Source: Nostoc sp. T09
GTDB lineage: Bacteria > Cyanobacteriota > Cyanobacteriia > Cyanobacteriales > Nostocaceae
DNA: 64,000 nucleotides
Direction of reading: 5' to 3'
Assembly: GCF_002154695.1 (NCBI RefSeq)
Contig: NZ_MTAV01000002.1
Location: forward strand, 329,021-393,020
Made by a program: the position numbers and the translations under genes. Of this stretch, positions 54,256 to 63,399 are shown piece after piece (the first letter of the stretch is position 1; each line of letters starts with the position of its first letter). A model generated the notes under the pieces. It made no database searches and was not told the DNA's origin. It saw only the letters and a program-made list of their open reading frames with translations.

Positions 54256-54302
54256 GGCATTTGTCAAGGGTCAAGGGTCAATAGTTATTTGTCCTCCTTG
54301 CC
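54256..54302. repeat. STRR heptamer array
   Basis: Short CAAGGGT/CAATAGT-type heptamers between the psbY terminator and folC. Confidence 0.6.
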
Positions 54303-54349
54303 CTCTAGATCTCCTTCATTTCCCCCTCTACTCATCCCCGTCTCCAATT

Positions 54350-55603
54350 GTGGATATTGACTCTCTACTAAAATCCTTTCAACCTTTTGGCATCAATCTG
54401 GGACTCTCACGCATTGTCAAACTATTGGCAAATCTTGGGAATCCTCATCATCAAGTCCCGGTAGTTCATGTTGCTGGCACTAATGGCAAAGGTTCTGTAT
54501 GCGCCTATCTTTCATCGGTTCTGACTGAAGCTGGTTATCGTACAGGACGTTATATTTCTCCTCATTTAGTTGATTGGACAGAACGTATTTGTCTCAATGA
54601 ACAGCCAATTTCCTCAGAGGAATTGTACGAATTATTACAAAAAGTGCAAGCAGCGAACGCTCCTGATGACGAGTACCCAACTCAGTTTGAAGTTATTACC
54701 GCAGCGGCTTGGTTGTATTTTGCCCAGCAACAAGTCGATGTGGCGGTTGTAGAAGTTGGATTGGGAGGGCGCTTGGATGCTACTAATGTTTGTTCTCAGC
54801 CTCTAGTGACAGTAATTACCTCTATCAGCCGCGAACACTGGCAGCAGTTAGGCCCTACTGTTGCCGATATTGCTAAAGAAAAAGCTGGAATTCTCAAAAG
54901 CGGATGTCCGGCTGTTTTGGGGCCATTGCCAAAAGATGCCCTAGAAGTGGTGCGATCGCGGATTCAAGAATTACAATGCCCAATGTTTACACCTCAGCCT
55001 GCACGTCCAATATCTCCTGGATGGGCTGAATATCAAACAATTGAAAATTCTAAATTAATTCAATATCCTCTACCGTTACAAGGACAAATTCAATTAACTA
55101 ATTCTGCCTTGGCATTAGCTGCTATAGAAATTCTCCAAAAACAGAAATGGCAAATTACTCAAGCAGCCATCATTAATGGCATGGCAAAAACTAAATGGCC
55201 TGGGCGTATTCAATGGGTTACTTGGAGAAAACATAAATTATTGCTTGATGGTGCCCATAATCCCGCGGGTGCTCAAGTATTACGCGATTATGTGAATACC
55301 TTGAATACTCCTACAGTAACTTGGGTGATGGGAATGATGGCAAATAAAGACCATGCCGATATTTTCCAAGCCTTATTAAGGCAGGAGGATAGATTATTTC
55401 TTGTACCAGTACCGGATACTTCTTCAGCTGTTCCTAATGAATTAGCAAACCTAGCTATTGATGTTTGTCCAGAATTAAGTTTTTGCCAATCCTCTCCAGA
55501 TTTAGCATCAGCATTGGAAGCAGCTTTTACTTCTACAGAGAACTTGGTTGTTTTGTGTGGTTCGCTGTATTTAATTGGACATTTTTTAGGAAAAATTAAT
55601 TAG
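54350..55603 (+). CDS. folC: Folylpolyglutamate synthase / dihydrofolate synthase
   Basis: Mur-ligase-fold enzyme of 417 residues that adds glutamate to dihydropteroate and to folates. It has VHVAGTNGKGSVCAYLSSVL (P-loop, about 38-57), RTGRYISPHLVDWTERICLN, DVAVVEVGLGGRLDATN (catalytic loop), ITSISREHWQQLG and LLDGAHNPAGAQVLRDY. Order, length and motifs are all canonical. The start codon is probably GTG 54350. It is downstream of psbY, with a terminator between, so it has its own promoter in the 100-base gap. Confidence 0.95.
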   Translation: MDIDSLLKSFQPFGINLGLSRIVKLLANLGNPHHQVPVVHVAGTNGKGSVCAYLSSVLTEAGYRTGRYISPHLVDWTERICLNEQPISSEELYELLQKVQAANAPDDEYPTQFEVITAAAWLYFAQQQVDVAVVEVGLGGRLDATNVCSQPLVTVITSISREHWQQLGPTVADIAKEKAGILKSGCPAVLGPLPKDALEVVRSRIQELQCPMFTPQPARPISPGWAEYQTIENSKLIQYPLPLQGQIQLTNSALALAAIEILQKQKWQITQAAIINGMAKTKWPGRIQWVTWRKHKLLLDGAHNPAGAQVLRDYVNTLNTPTVTWVMGMMANKDHADIFQALLRQEDRLFLVPVPDTSSAVPNELANLAIDVCPELSFCQSSPDLASALEAAFTSTENLVVLCGSLYLIGHFLGKIN

Positions 55604-56187
55604 GAAATAGACAATGGAAAATAATAGTTATTTGTCAATTCTTATAAACTAATTTTAAGTATTAACTTTTGTCGTTTGACATCTATAAAAACATTTTTAC
55701 TCCTATTTATGTAACCTGTGTATTTGCCTTTGGGTGTTTTTGTAGAGTTGCCTATCCGCTTCTATGTTTTTGTATGCCCATACTTTTAGTGCTCCCCATT
55801 ACCCGGATTTATCAAATATTTTTCTTTTCTAACTTCGTTGCTATCCCACTAGGTAATTGAATTCTTAGGCTAATAGTTAAATTCCGCTCATCAATAGCAC
55901 TGATTAATAAATCTATCAAAAAATCTGAATAAGTTAAAAAATAACCACGAATAAACCTAGATAAATATCAGTTTCTATCTGTGGTTATCTGTGGTTTGAT
56001 ATGCAAAAAATAGACTTAGGCAAGAAGCCTAATGATTTCAGCCTACTTAAGTTGACTTGAACTAATAGCCTAGAACTTCAATCCTGAGCAGAATCGTTTT
56101 CAATACAAAAATTTGACTCTTGCAAAAATCTCGGTAATCACAATAATTTCTAGACTGAGGGTTATTTTCATACCCAATTGCTAAAAA
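55604..56187. other. 584-base region between folC and the sugar-binding lipoprotein gene
   Basis: Convergent gap. A 63-residue frame (55669-55860) is hydrophobic and has no ribosome site or family resemblance, so I do not call it. The region holds an AACCACAGAT-type element (55943-55997); the rest is AT-rich with no clear feature. Confidence 0.55.
55943..55997. repeat. AACCACAGATA inverted-repeat element, second copy
   Basis: AACCACGAATA (55943-55953) and two TATCTGTGGTT-type ends (about 55976-55997) with internal ATCAG, matching the element at 44101-44170 but with a less perfect left end. Confidence 0.65.
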
Positions 56188-57486
56188 CTATCTATTGTCC
56201 CACTGTTGTGCCGCATCTTCTACAGCTTTATCTACAGTCTTTTGCCCTAACATTGCTGCTTGCAAGTTCTCATAAACTGCCTTTTGCAATTTGTTGAAAT
56301 CTTTCAAGGTGGGCGTTAATATCTCTGCTTGTTGTAGTTGTTTGGCACTAATAACTCGCGCTTTCTCCACTGTTGTAGCAGTAGCAGGAACATCTTTAAA
56401 GTAGCTATCAGATAGTGCTTTTACTGTAGATGGCAGAACGTTAGCAGCTTTAGCAAAAGCTAATTGGTTTTGATCATTAGTGAGAAATAAAGCAAATTTA
56501 ACAGCAGCATCCGGATGCTTGCTATCTTTGGGAATAACTACGTTCATCACAGCGACATTTTTCTTACCTGTCTCACCTGTAATTTGCGGTGCGATCGCTG
56601 AAGCTTGAGCAATTTTTGGAGCATTATTGGCGATCGTTTTTAGGAATTCTGGTCCCGAAGCCAGAAATGCTGTTTCTCCGGCTTGGTATAAATCGATAGC
56701 ATGGCGATGACCTTGGGTTAATACCTCTTTAGGTAGCAATCCTTTCTTGTACAAATCTACCCAATACTGAAAAGCTGCTTTGCCTTGTGGAGAGTTAAAG
56801 GCTGCTTTACCCTCGGTATTTACTAAGGTAACTCCCATTTGGACAAATGATTCCAACACCTCACCGGAATCTTGCGGTACAAAAGTTACAAAAAAACCGT
56901 ATTTACCAGTTTTATCTTTAATTTGTTGTGCCGCTTGTGCTAATTCTACGTAGTTACTAGGTGATTTATTGATACCTGCCTGTTTTAATAAATCAGTGTT
57001 ATAAATGGTTAGCCGCGTGGTGAGGTACCAGGGAATACCAAAACTCTTACCATTGAGTGTGCTAGCTTTCCAAATATTTGGCAGATAGGAGGAACGAATT
57101 TCATTTGGAACTTTCGTATCTAAATCTAGCCAGGCATTTCGTCCTGCAAGTTGAGAAGCGAAATCCGGATTGAGGTTTACAACATCAGGTGGCGTTTTTG
57201 CTGAGACAGCTGTTAAGATTTTGTTCTCCATCGCAGCCCAGGGTATGTCAACCCAGTTAATCTTTATACCTTTGTTTTGCGACTCAAAAGTTGCAATTAG
57301 GTTTTGGAAGTAGCCAATAAATTGAGGTTGGAGTTGCATCGTCCAAAACTCAATATTGGCTGCTCCTGAAGAAGTCTGTTTTGTTTCTGTGCCAACGTTA
57401 CCTGTGCTGCAACTAACAATCCAGCTGGTCAATAAACCGAGCAGTACAAATACAGACAGTCGTTTGAATTTGTGAATTTTAAACAT
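56188..57486 (-). CDS. ABC-transporter sugar-binding lipoprotein
   Basis: Family 1 extracellular solute-binding protein of 432 residues, probably for a sugar. A lipoprotein signal with lipobox LTSWIVSC (Cys26) anchors it on the outer face of the inner membrane. The fold shows IEFWTMQLQPQFIGYFQNLI, WVDIPWAAMENKILTAVSAK, the domain hinge region FGIPWYLTTRLTIYNTDLL and a C-terminal AAQQWDNR. The matching permease and ATPase genes are not next to it here, so it may partner with distant ABC subunits. The gene is isolated on the minus strand. Confidence 0.88.
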   Translation of the reverse strand: MFKIHKFKRLSVFVLLGLLTSWIVSCSTGNVGTETKQTSSGAANIEFWTMQLQPQFIGYFQNLIATFESQNKGIKINWVDIPWAAMENKILTAVSAKTPPDVVNLNPDFASQLAGRNAWLDLDTKVPNEIRSSYLPNIWKASTLNGKSFGIPWYLTTRLTIYNTDLLKQAGINKSPSNYVELAQAAQQIKDKTGKYGFFVTFVPQDSGEVLESFVQMGVTLVNTEGKAAFNSPQGKAAFQYWVDLYKKGLLPKEVLTQGHRHAIDLYQAGETAFLASGPEFLKTIANNAPKIAQASAIAPQITGETGKKNVAVMNVVIPKDSKHPDAAVKFALFLTNDQNQLAFAKAANVLPSTVKALSDSYFKDVPATATTVEKARVISAKQLQQAEILTPTLKDFNKLQKAVYENLQAAMLGQKTVDKAVEDAAQQWDNR

Positions 57487-57627
57487 TTTACTAGTATATT
57501 TACGCTTGCTCAGAGTGAAAAGGTTATGCAGAATTGTCGAGATTATAGGCTAAATCTATTACCTAGTACCAAGATCGTTTTTTAGTAACATTTAACTTTT
57601 CAATTTAGCAGTGCGACGGGCAACAAA

Positions 57628-58734
57628 GTGGTGAAAAGCTTCAATAGTCTGTTTGGCAAATCTAATAAAGGAGTCGGTATTGAACTAGCACCAGAAAGGG
57701 TGAATATAGTTCAACTACGCAAACAGCGTCAAGGCTTTAAAGTAGAAGCCTTAACATCAGTAGCAGTTCCCGAAGGACTAATTACCGATGGTCAAATCAC
57801 CGACCCTCCAGCAATGGCGCAGTTAATTCAGCAGGCGCTAGCTGAAAGTAAAATTAAAGCTTCTCGGGTTGCTACTGCTGTACCAGGACGAGATTCAATT
57901 GTACGTTTAATACCTGTACCAGCAGAGTTAGATGATAAAGAACTGCGGGAGATGGTACTAAACCATGAAGCAGCTTTGTATTTACCTTATCCTCGTGAAG
58001 AAGCTGATGTAGATTACCAAAAACTTGGGTACTTTGTAGATGAGGATGGTATTGAAAAAGTACAAGTACTCTTAGTTGCTACACGTAAGGAGGTGACGGA
58101 CGCATATATCAGTACATTTGAGCAAGCAGGATTGCAAATCGATGTTTTAGAGATTAACAGTTTTGCGCTGATTCGGACAATTCGCGATCAACTGCGGCAA
58201 TTCGGTCCTCAAGAAGCAGCAGTATTGGTTGATATAGAGTTTGATAGTTCAGAAATTGCCATCATTGTTAACGGAGTACCACAATTTTCGCGCACTGTGC
58301 CGATAGGCACTTATCAAATGCAACATGCTCTGTCGAAAGCTATGAGTTTACCGACATCACGAGATATGGAATTGTTGCAGGGAATGACAATTATGGCAAC
58401 TCCTGTCGATGGAGGGAAAACTGGTATGACCGAAATTAATCCCGGTATGGCAGCCCTATTAAGGGTATTGGGAGAACTCACTGATGAACTGCGTCGTTCT
58501 ATCGATTTTTACCTCAATCAAAGTGAAAATTTGGAGGTAGCCCAAATCTTCCTAGCTGGTCCTGGAGGTGGACTACAACAGCTAGATGAGTTTTTTACCC
58601 AAAGATTGAGCTTGCCAACCGCTCAAATCGATCCCATAGCATCTTTGTCCTTAGAAGTTAACGAAGAGAAATACCCTGTAGTGCAACGCTCTGGCTTAGC
58701 GACAGTACTGGGTCTAGGAATTAGGGAGGTGTGA
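57628..58734 (+). CDS. pilM: Type IV pilus assembly protein PilM
   Basis: Actin-like cytosolic protein of 368 residues that joins the inner-membrane pilus platform. It has the FtsA/PilM features GVGIELAPERVNIVQL, VPGRDSIVRLIPVPAELDDKELREMV, LVDIEFDSSEIAIIVNGVPQ (nucleotide-binding DxG-like site) and LAGPGGGLQQLDEFF. The start is GTG at 57628 or 57631. It binds the cytosolic N-terminus of PilN in other bacteria. GGAGGTG near its end serves the pilN start 4 bases later, so pilMNO are cotranscribed. Confidence 0.95.
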   Translation: MVKSFNSLFGKSNKGVGIELAPERVNIVQLRKQRQGFKVEALTSVAVPEGLITDGQITDPPAMAQLIQQALAESKIKASRVATAVPGRDSIVRLIPVPAELDDKELREMVLNHEAALYLPYPREEADVDYQKLGYFVDEDGIEKVQVLLVATRKEVTDAYISTFEQAGLQIDVLEINSFALIRTIRDQLRQFGPQEAAVLVDIEFDSSEIAIIVNGVPQFSRTVPIGTYQMQHALSKAMSLPTSRDMELLQGMTIMATPVDGGKTGMTEINPGMAALLRVLGELTDELRRSIDFYLNQSENLEVAQIFLAGPGGGLQQLDEFFTQRLSLPTAQIDPIASLSLEVNEEKYPVVQRSGLATVLGLGIREV

Positions 58735-58738
58735 CAGA

Positions 58739-59503
58739 ATGTACAGTCTGGATATTAACTTTCTTAAGGACCGTCCGAGTTTCCAGAAAAAGTCTAGTAG
58801 ACAAGGAGGAATTAAACTTCCTGTTGGGAACTTAACACCAATGTATCTGGGAGTAGCAATAGGTATTTGCTTTCCGACAGTTGCGGCAGGCGCTTGGTGG
58901 TTGTTAGAAGCAAAAAATGTTGAATTAGAGCAAAAAGTAGCACAACTAGATCAAGAAAACAAGAGGCTAGATACAGAAATAGGAAATATTAACAAAATTA
59001 AAGAACAGACTAACAAAATCAAAGGGGAAACACAAGCTTTAGTCACAGTGTTTGACCAGATTCGTCCGTGGTCAGCTATGTTGCAAGACTTGCGCGATCG
59101 CATACCTGCAAGAGTGCAAATTGAGAATGTCAAGCAAATCCCACCCGTTGCTCCAGCCCCAGGGCAACCACCAGGCAATCCAGCTGGAGGAATAGAAATT
59201 ACCGGATTGGCTCGCTCTTTTAACGATGTCAATGATTTTTTGCTCACTCTGCAACAATCCCGATTTTTAAAGTCGTCAGAAAGCAAAATTATTACAGCAG
59301 AGTTGGTCAATGCACCATTACCAGAAGGTGCTGCTAAAAATGACGTAAAAATTCCGCCAATTCAAATTGTTAAATACACTATTCAATCAAGCCTAAGCGA
59401 TGTTCCAGCTTCGGAATTAATCCGGGAGCTAGAGCAAAAAGGCACCGTGGGGCTGGTGACTCGAATTCGTAGTTTGCAACAAACAGGAGTCATCTCAAAA
59501 TGA
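58739..59503 (+). CDS. pilN: Type IV pilus assembly protein PilN
   Basis: Inner-membrane protein of 254 residues. The short cytosolic start MYSLDINFLKDRP is the PilN motif that binds PilM. One membrane helix follows (LGVAIGICFPTVAAGAWWLL), then a coiled coil (VELEQKVAQLDQENKRLDTE and later) and a small periplasmic domain (VNDFLLTLQQSRFLKSSESK). It forms the alignment complex with PilO. A Pro-rich loop (APAPGQPPGNPAGG) sits before the last domain. The stop overlaps the pilO start by 4 bases (ATGA). Confidence 0.94.
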   Translation: MYSLDINFLKDRPSFQKKSSRQGGIKLPVGNLTPMYLGVAIGICFPTVAAGAWWLLEAKNVELEQKVAQLDQENKRLDTEIGNINKIKEQTNKIKGETQALVTVFDQIRPWSAMLQDLRDRIPARVQIENVKQIPPVAPAPGQPPGNPAGGIEITGLARSFNDVNDFLLTLQQSRFLKSSESKIITAELVNAPLPEGAAKNDVKIPPIQIVKYTIQSSLSDVPASELIRELEQKGTVGLVTRIRSLQQTGVISK

Positions 59504-60267
59504 CGCTGAGTGAAGATTTAAATTTTGCAGAACAAAATGGGGAATTTGGTCTAGAATCTCCAGCCTACCCCGTGGTGTTTGGGATTAGCTTTACACCGAA
59601 AATCATTGGGATTTTGGTAGGGGTTGTGGGTCTTGCGGGAGCCTTGTATATAGTTCTTAATCTGTTAATGCCAGCTTGGGATACTTATCAACAAAAGCAA
59701 GCAAAAATTACCGAACTGCAAGGACAAGTTGATCAAAAGAAAGCCAGTATCAAAAAGATTGATCAGGTAAAAGCAGAGCTAGACCAGGCAAAACTGCAAC
59801 AAGTCCAAGTTTTAAGTTTATTTTCTAATGAAAAAACCTTGGATACATTGCTACTTGATCTGAATCGCTTGGTTGAAACTGGCAATGCTAAAGTTCCTGG
59901 CAATCTAGGGACAGCTAAATTGAAAAGATTTGTGCCAGCTTCACAGAAATCAGAAGCGATTAATGATGGCAGTCTTGGAAAACTGGTCGATGGCAAGCTA
60001 AAACGCAGCAGTATCAATATTGAAATTGTGGGTACTTATGAACAAACACAATCAATTCTTCGTAATATTGAGCGTTTACAGCCTTTATTGATAGTTAAAG
60101 ATTATCAATCGACATTGGCTAGAGTACCAGCTGACTCGTCATCAGAAAAAGGAGTGCAGAAGGTTGGTCCTGCATCAATTAATACAAATTTCCAGTTACA
60201 AGCATTAATGCCACTTACTCCCGAAGAAATAGCTGCATCTGCTGCTACCGCTGCTCCTAAGAAGTAA
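59500..60267 (+). CDS. pilO: Type IV pilus assembly protein PilO
   Basis: Inner-membrane protein of 255 residues that pairs with PilN. An N-terminal cytosolic stretch with EQNGEFGLESPAYPVVFGI leads to one helix (IGILVGVVGLAGALYIVLNL), a coiled coil (KITELQGQVDQKKASIKKID) and a periplasmic ferredoxin-like domain (NTNFQLQALMPLTPEEIAA end). Translation is coupled to pilN through the 4-base overlap. No pilP gene follows, as is usual in cyanobacteria; PilQ is next after 286 bases. Confidence 0.93.
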   Translation: MTLSEDLNFAEQNGEFGLESPAYPVVFGISFTPKIIGILVGVVGLAGALYIVLNLLMPAWDTYQQKQAKITELQGQVDQKKASIKKIDQVKAELDQAKLQQVQVLSLFSNEKTLDTLLLDLNRLVETGNAKVPGNLGTAKLKRFVPASQKSEAINDGSLGKLVDGKLKRSSINIEIVGTYEQTQSILRNIERLQPLLIVKDYQSTLARVPADSSSEKGVQKVGPASINTNFQLQALMPLTPEEIAASAATAAPKK

Positions 60268-60553
60268 TAGCAAATAATGCTGAGTTCTGAGTAGAAACAA
60301 GAACACTTCTAAACTTAGATCTTACACCAGTCCTAATAACACGCAGAGGTTATTAACATAGGGCTGCATAGCGAAAGTCCTCTTAAGAGGTCTAAATTTT
60401 TTCCAGATTTAGTTTTCAGTCTACCTGAGTAGGCTTCAGCTACTAGCCCTAGCAATTGAGTTCTAGGCATCTAAGGTTGCTCATTTTGAATGTGGCAACA
60501 TATCTACTCAAAAATTATTTGTCAACAAGATTTTATCAGGTGAGGAATGAACT
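60268..60553. other. 286-base gap before pilQ
   Basis: No gene is evident. The gap contains AT-rich DNA and a TGAGGA site (60541-60546) for the pilQ GTG. A promoter for pilQ may lie here; pilQ could also be read through from pilMNO, since I see no strong terminator. Confidence 0.45.
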
Positions 60554-62983
60554 GTGAAACAGCTTCACGGTAATAGTTTATTATTGGGTACCGCCGCTTT
60601 TGTCTTTTTGGCAGCGCAACCAGTTTGGGCAGACACTACCCAAATTACTGACGTACAGCTAAATCCAGTGAATGGTGGAATTAATCTTGTTTTGAAAACA
60701 TCTTCAGGCTCGCGCCCGCAAGTTTTCACAACTAAAAGAGGCAAAGCTTTAGTTACAGATCTTATTAATACTCAACTACGTTTACCACAAGGCAATAATT
60801 TCCGCAAAGACAACCCGACTTCGGGAATTGCCTCCGTTGAAATTCTTCAGCTTGATGCCAATAGCATCCGGGTGGTGGTAACTGGAAGCAATAATGCCCC
60901 TAGCAATCAACCTGTGGTACGGCAGCAAAATGGTATTACTCTCGGCTTTAGCCCATCCGCAGGTACCACAGCATCAACACCAACACCGACAGCACCAATA
61001 CCAATAGCAACAACCCCATCTACTCCGGCCCCATCGCAACCTAGTACAAAACCAGATGTTCTCCTCCCCAACCCGGAAGTCACGATTGACGGCAAACCTG
61101 CATTACCGGCTGGTCCAGGTCAACCTCCGAACCAGGGACCACCTTTCTTGCCTAGAGCTGTGGCCCCACCAGTGGGAGATATTGCCATCTCCAACACTGA
61201 TGCTTCTCCCAGTACCATTGACCTAGCAACTCAGGAACGTGTCCCTCGCTTAGTGCTGCGAGATGCACCAGTGCGGGAGGTTTTATCACTACTAGCCCGT
61301 GCTGCTGGGCTTAACCTAGCTTATGTTGGAGGAGAGGGAGCAGGAGGTGGTACTGCTGCTAATGGACAAGCAATCTCTCAAACCATCTCCCTAGATATAG
61401 AAAACGAACCAGTACAAGATGTGTTTAATTACGTCTTGCGCTTGAGTGGTTTAGAAGCAAACCGTAGTGGTCGCACCGTTTTTGTGGGATCGAAACTGCC
61501 TACTTCTACGCGTGATACGGTGATGCGTAGCCTACGACTTAATCAGGTAACCGTGGGAGTCGCACTCAACTTTTTAGTCGGTTTGGGAGCAGAAAGTGCC
61601 ATTAGCCGGGAACGACTTGTTACCAGCGTCAGTGCTGTACCCGTGGGTAATTCAACAGCCGCAGTCACCCAAACTCAGACAACTACAGAAACCAAACTAG
61701 AAACTCAACGGGTTGATTTTAAAGACTCTAACCCCTTACTTAGAGGTTTACAGGCATTAGGAGATGAGCGTACTAATTCCGTTACCTTGATTGGTTCTCC
61801 GAGGCTAATTGATATTGCGATGGCTCAACTGACTCAGCTTGATATCCGCCGTCGTCAAGTGGTGGTTAACGTCAAAATTGTTGATGTTAATCTTACAGGA
61901 ACCCAGGATTACAACACTAGTTTTTCTTTTGGGGTAGGGAACAACTTCTTTGCTAATGATGGTGGTGCAGCATCTCTGAATTTTGGTGGCTCTAGACCTG
62001 CTACTGCTTCTGAAGCGGCAGGTAGCGTGACTAGTACACCAGTTATTCAGAATCCAGTTACAGGCTCTCCTTTCCTTGATCCAAATAGCAGCGTAAGTAT
62101 TCCCGGAACTACTCCAGGTGTTGTAGTAGTAAACCCAGATGGTACAAGCACGGTAACCCAAAATCCGGGAAGTGGAACCTTTTATCAACCTGTTGCTCCT
62201 ACTAATAGCAATCCGCTACAACCAGGTTTCTCTAATATTACTCCAGCAACGGATACCATTGTGACGCGGAATGCTGATGGTACATCGAGTGTCTCACGAG
62301 GTACTCTCGGTACAGCTGTTGCATCTCTTCCCTCTTTATACCAATTCCCCAAACGATTACTCGCTAGTTTGCAGGCTCAAGTAACAAATGGCAATGCCAA
62401 GATTTTGACCGATCCAACGTTAATTGTGCAAGAAGGCCAGCAAGCTCTTGTCAACCTAACTCAAGAAGTGGTAGGGAACATCACTATTCAAACAACGGAT
62501 ACTTCGGGTGGCTCTAGGACAGAGAGACAAATAGAAAAACAAAAAGTTGGCTTAACCTTGAATGTGAAAATTGACCGGATTGATGACAATGGCTTTGTTT
62601 CTCTATCGGTTGCTCCGACTGTCAGCGCACCTACAGCCGCAGAAAATACAGGAAATGGACAAATCATTTTAGTGTCTGAACGCTCTCTTGCTTCTGGAAT
62701 GATTCGCTTGCGAGATGGTCAAACGCTGATTCTCTCAGGTATTATTCAAGACCAAGACCGAACAAGTGTTTCTAAGATTCCTATCTTGGGTGATATTCCT
62801 TTAATCGGTTCGCTGTTTAGAAAGACAAATAGAAGCAATGAACGCAGAGAGGTAATTGTATTGCTCACACCTCAAATTATGGATGACTCAGAACGCTCTT
62901 CCTATGGCTATAACTATAATCCCAGCCCAGAGGTGCGGCAAGTTCTTGAGCGTCGCGGTTGGCAGCCTTCTGGCAAGCGGTAA
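60554..62983 (+). CDS. pilQ: Type IV pilus secretin PilQ
   Basis: Outer-membrane secretin of 809 residues. A signal peptide (LLLGTAAFVFLAAQPVWA, cleavage near residue 26) leads to one AMIN domain (about 30-135), then a Pro/Thr-rich linker (about 140-205, with PTPTAPIPIATTPSTPAP). The N-domains (secretin/TonB-like STN, PRLVLRDAPVREVLSLLARA) follow, then the C-terminal secretin core with ILTDPTLIVQEGQQALVNLT, SASGMIRLRDGQTLILSGI, VSKIPILGDIPLIGSLF and EVIVLLTPQIMDD. GTG is the start. It should form the pilus channel for twitching motility or DNA uptake. Confidence 0.95.
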   Translation: MKQLHGNSLLLGTAAFVFLAAQPVWADTTQITDVQLNPVNGGINLVLKTSSGSRPQVFTTKRGKALVTDLINTQLRLPQGNNFRKDNPTSGIASVEILQLDANSIRVVVTGSNNAPSNQPVVRQQNGITLGFSPSAGTTASTPTPTAPIPIATTPSTPAPSQPSTKPDVLLPNPEVTIDGKPALPAGPGQPPNQGPPFLPRAVAPPVGDIAISNTDASPSTIDLATQERVPRLVLRDAPVREVLSLLARAAGLNLAYVGGEGAGGGTAANGQAISQTISLDIENEPVQDVFNYVLRLSGLEANRSGRTVFVGSKLPTSTRDTVMRSLRLNQVTVGVALNFLVGLGAESAISRERLVTSVSAVPVGNSTAAVTQTQTTTETKLETQRVDFKDSNPLLRGLQALGDERTNSVTLIGSPRLIDIAMAQLTQLDIRRRQVVVNVKIVDVNLTGTQDYNTSFSFGVGNNFFANDGGAASLNFGGSRPATASEAAGSVTSTPVIQNPVTGSPFLDPNSSVSIPGTTPGVVVVNPDGTSTVTQNPGSGTFYQPVAPTNSNPLQPGFSNITPATDTIVTRNADGTSSVSRGTLGTAVASLPSLYQFPKRLLASLQAQVTNGNAKILTDPTLIVQEGQQALVNLTQEVVGNITIQTTDTSGGSRTERQIEKQKVGLTLNVKIDRIDDNGFVSLSVAPTVSAPTAAENTGNGQIILVSERSLASGMIRLRDGQTLILSGIIQDQDRTSVSKIPILGDIPLIGSLFRKTNRSNERREVIVLLTPQIMDDSERSSYGYNYNPSPEVRQVLERRGWQPSGKR

Positions 62984-62993
62984 AAAGATCAGG

Positions 62994-63023
62994 GAGATGA
63001 GGGACTTACTGCTCTCTCATCTC
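62994..63023. terminator. Possible two-way terminator between pilQ and the DUF760 gene
   Basis: GAGATGAG (62994-63001) and CTCATCTC (63016-63023) form an 8-bp inverted repeat in the 83-base gap between the two convergent genes. There is no long T tract. Confidence 0.5.
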
Positions 63024-63066
63024 TATTAAACCAATACTAGTTCCAGCATTACGACTGTTCAGTGTT

Positions 63067-63336
63067 TTAGAATTGAACACCTGTAAGTTGTAATGACTTT
63101 TCCATTTCTAGTCGCTGTTCGACATTGCGTAGGAAATAGCCGTCTACCATTGCAGAACCTAAAAGTCTGCCTAGTTCATCGCGGCTGGTGGTAATTACGG
63201 ACTGATATCTGTCATGGGGCAAGTTACCCAAGATCCCAACAATAGCACGTTGAATTAACTGCAATATCTCAGGTGAAGAAGGTTGAGAAAGTTGGGCAAC
63301 CTTTTCAGGGCTTAGAGATTGTACGTATTGCCACAA
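63067..63336 (-). CDS. DUF760-family protein, probably interrupted by an upstream in-frame TAA
   Basis: A DUF760-type cyanobacterial protein of unknown function. It begins here at TTG (63336) as LWQYVQSLSPEKVAQL and ends with the family tail DELGRLLGSAMVDGYFLRNVEQRLEMEKS. Reading the same frame upstream from ATG 63399 gives MSNLSHRH, then TAA (63373-63375), then DYFESEATNSNN running into the called start. Related proteins, as I remember them, have a similar N-terminus without a stop, so a CAA or CAG codon has probably become TAA. The protein may be made from the internal TTG, or the gene may be dead. Confidence 0.8.
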   Translation of the reverse strand: MWQYVQSLSPEKVAQLSQPSSPEILQLIQRAIVGILGNLPHDRYQSVITTSRDELGRLLGSAMVDGYFLRNVEQRLEMEKSLQLTGVQF

Positions 63337-63399
63337 ATTATTGCTGTTCGTTGCTTCAGATTCAAAATAATCTTAGTGGCGATGGGAAAGGTTACTCAT
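63337..63399 (-). other. N-terminal remnant of the DUF760 gene with in-frame TAA
   Basis: From ATG 63399 the minus-strand frame reads eight sense codons, one TAA (63373-63375) and twelve more sense codons that join the DUF760 frame without a shift. This suggests a single nonsense change in an otherwise intact N-terminus. Confidence 0.6.

Noticed and set aside
16321..54302. Heptamer arrays as possible CRISPR arrays
   Set aside because: Units are only 7 bases with no spacers, and no cas genes are present; they are STRR-type repeats.
55669..55860. A 63-residue hydrophobic frame after folC
   Set aside because: It has no ribosome site and a Phe/Cys-rich composition from AT-rich DNA; I see no family match.
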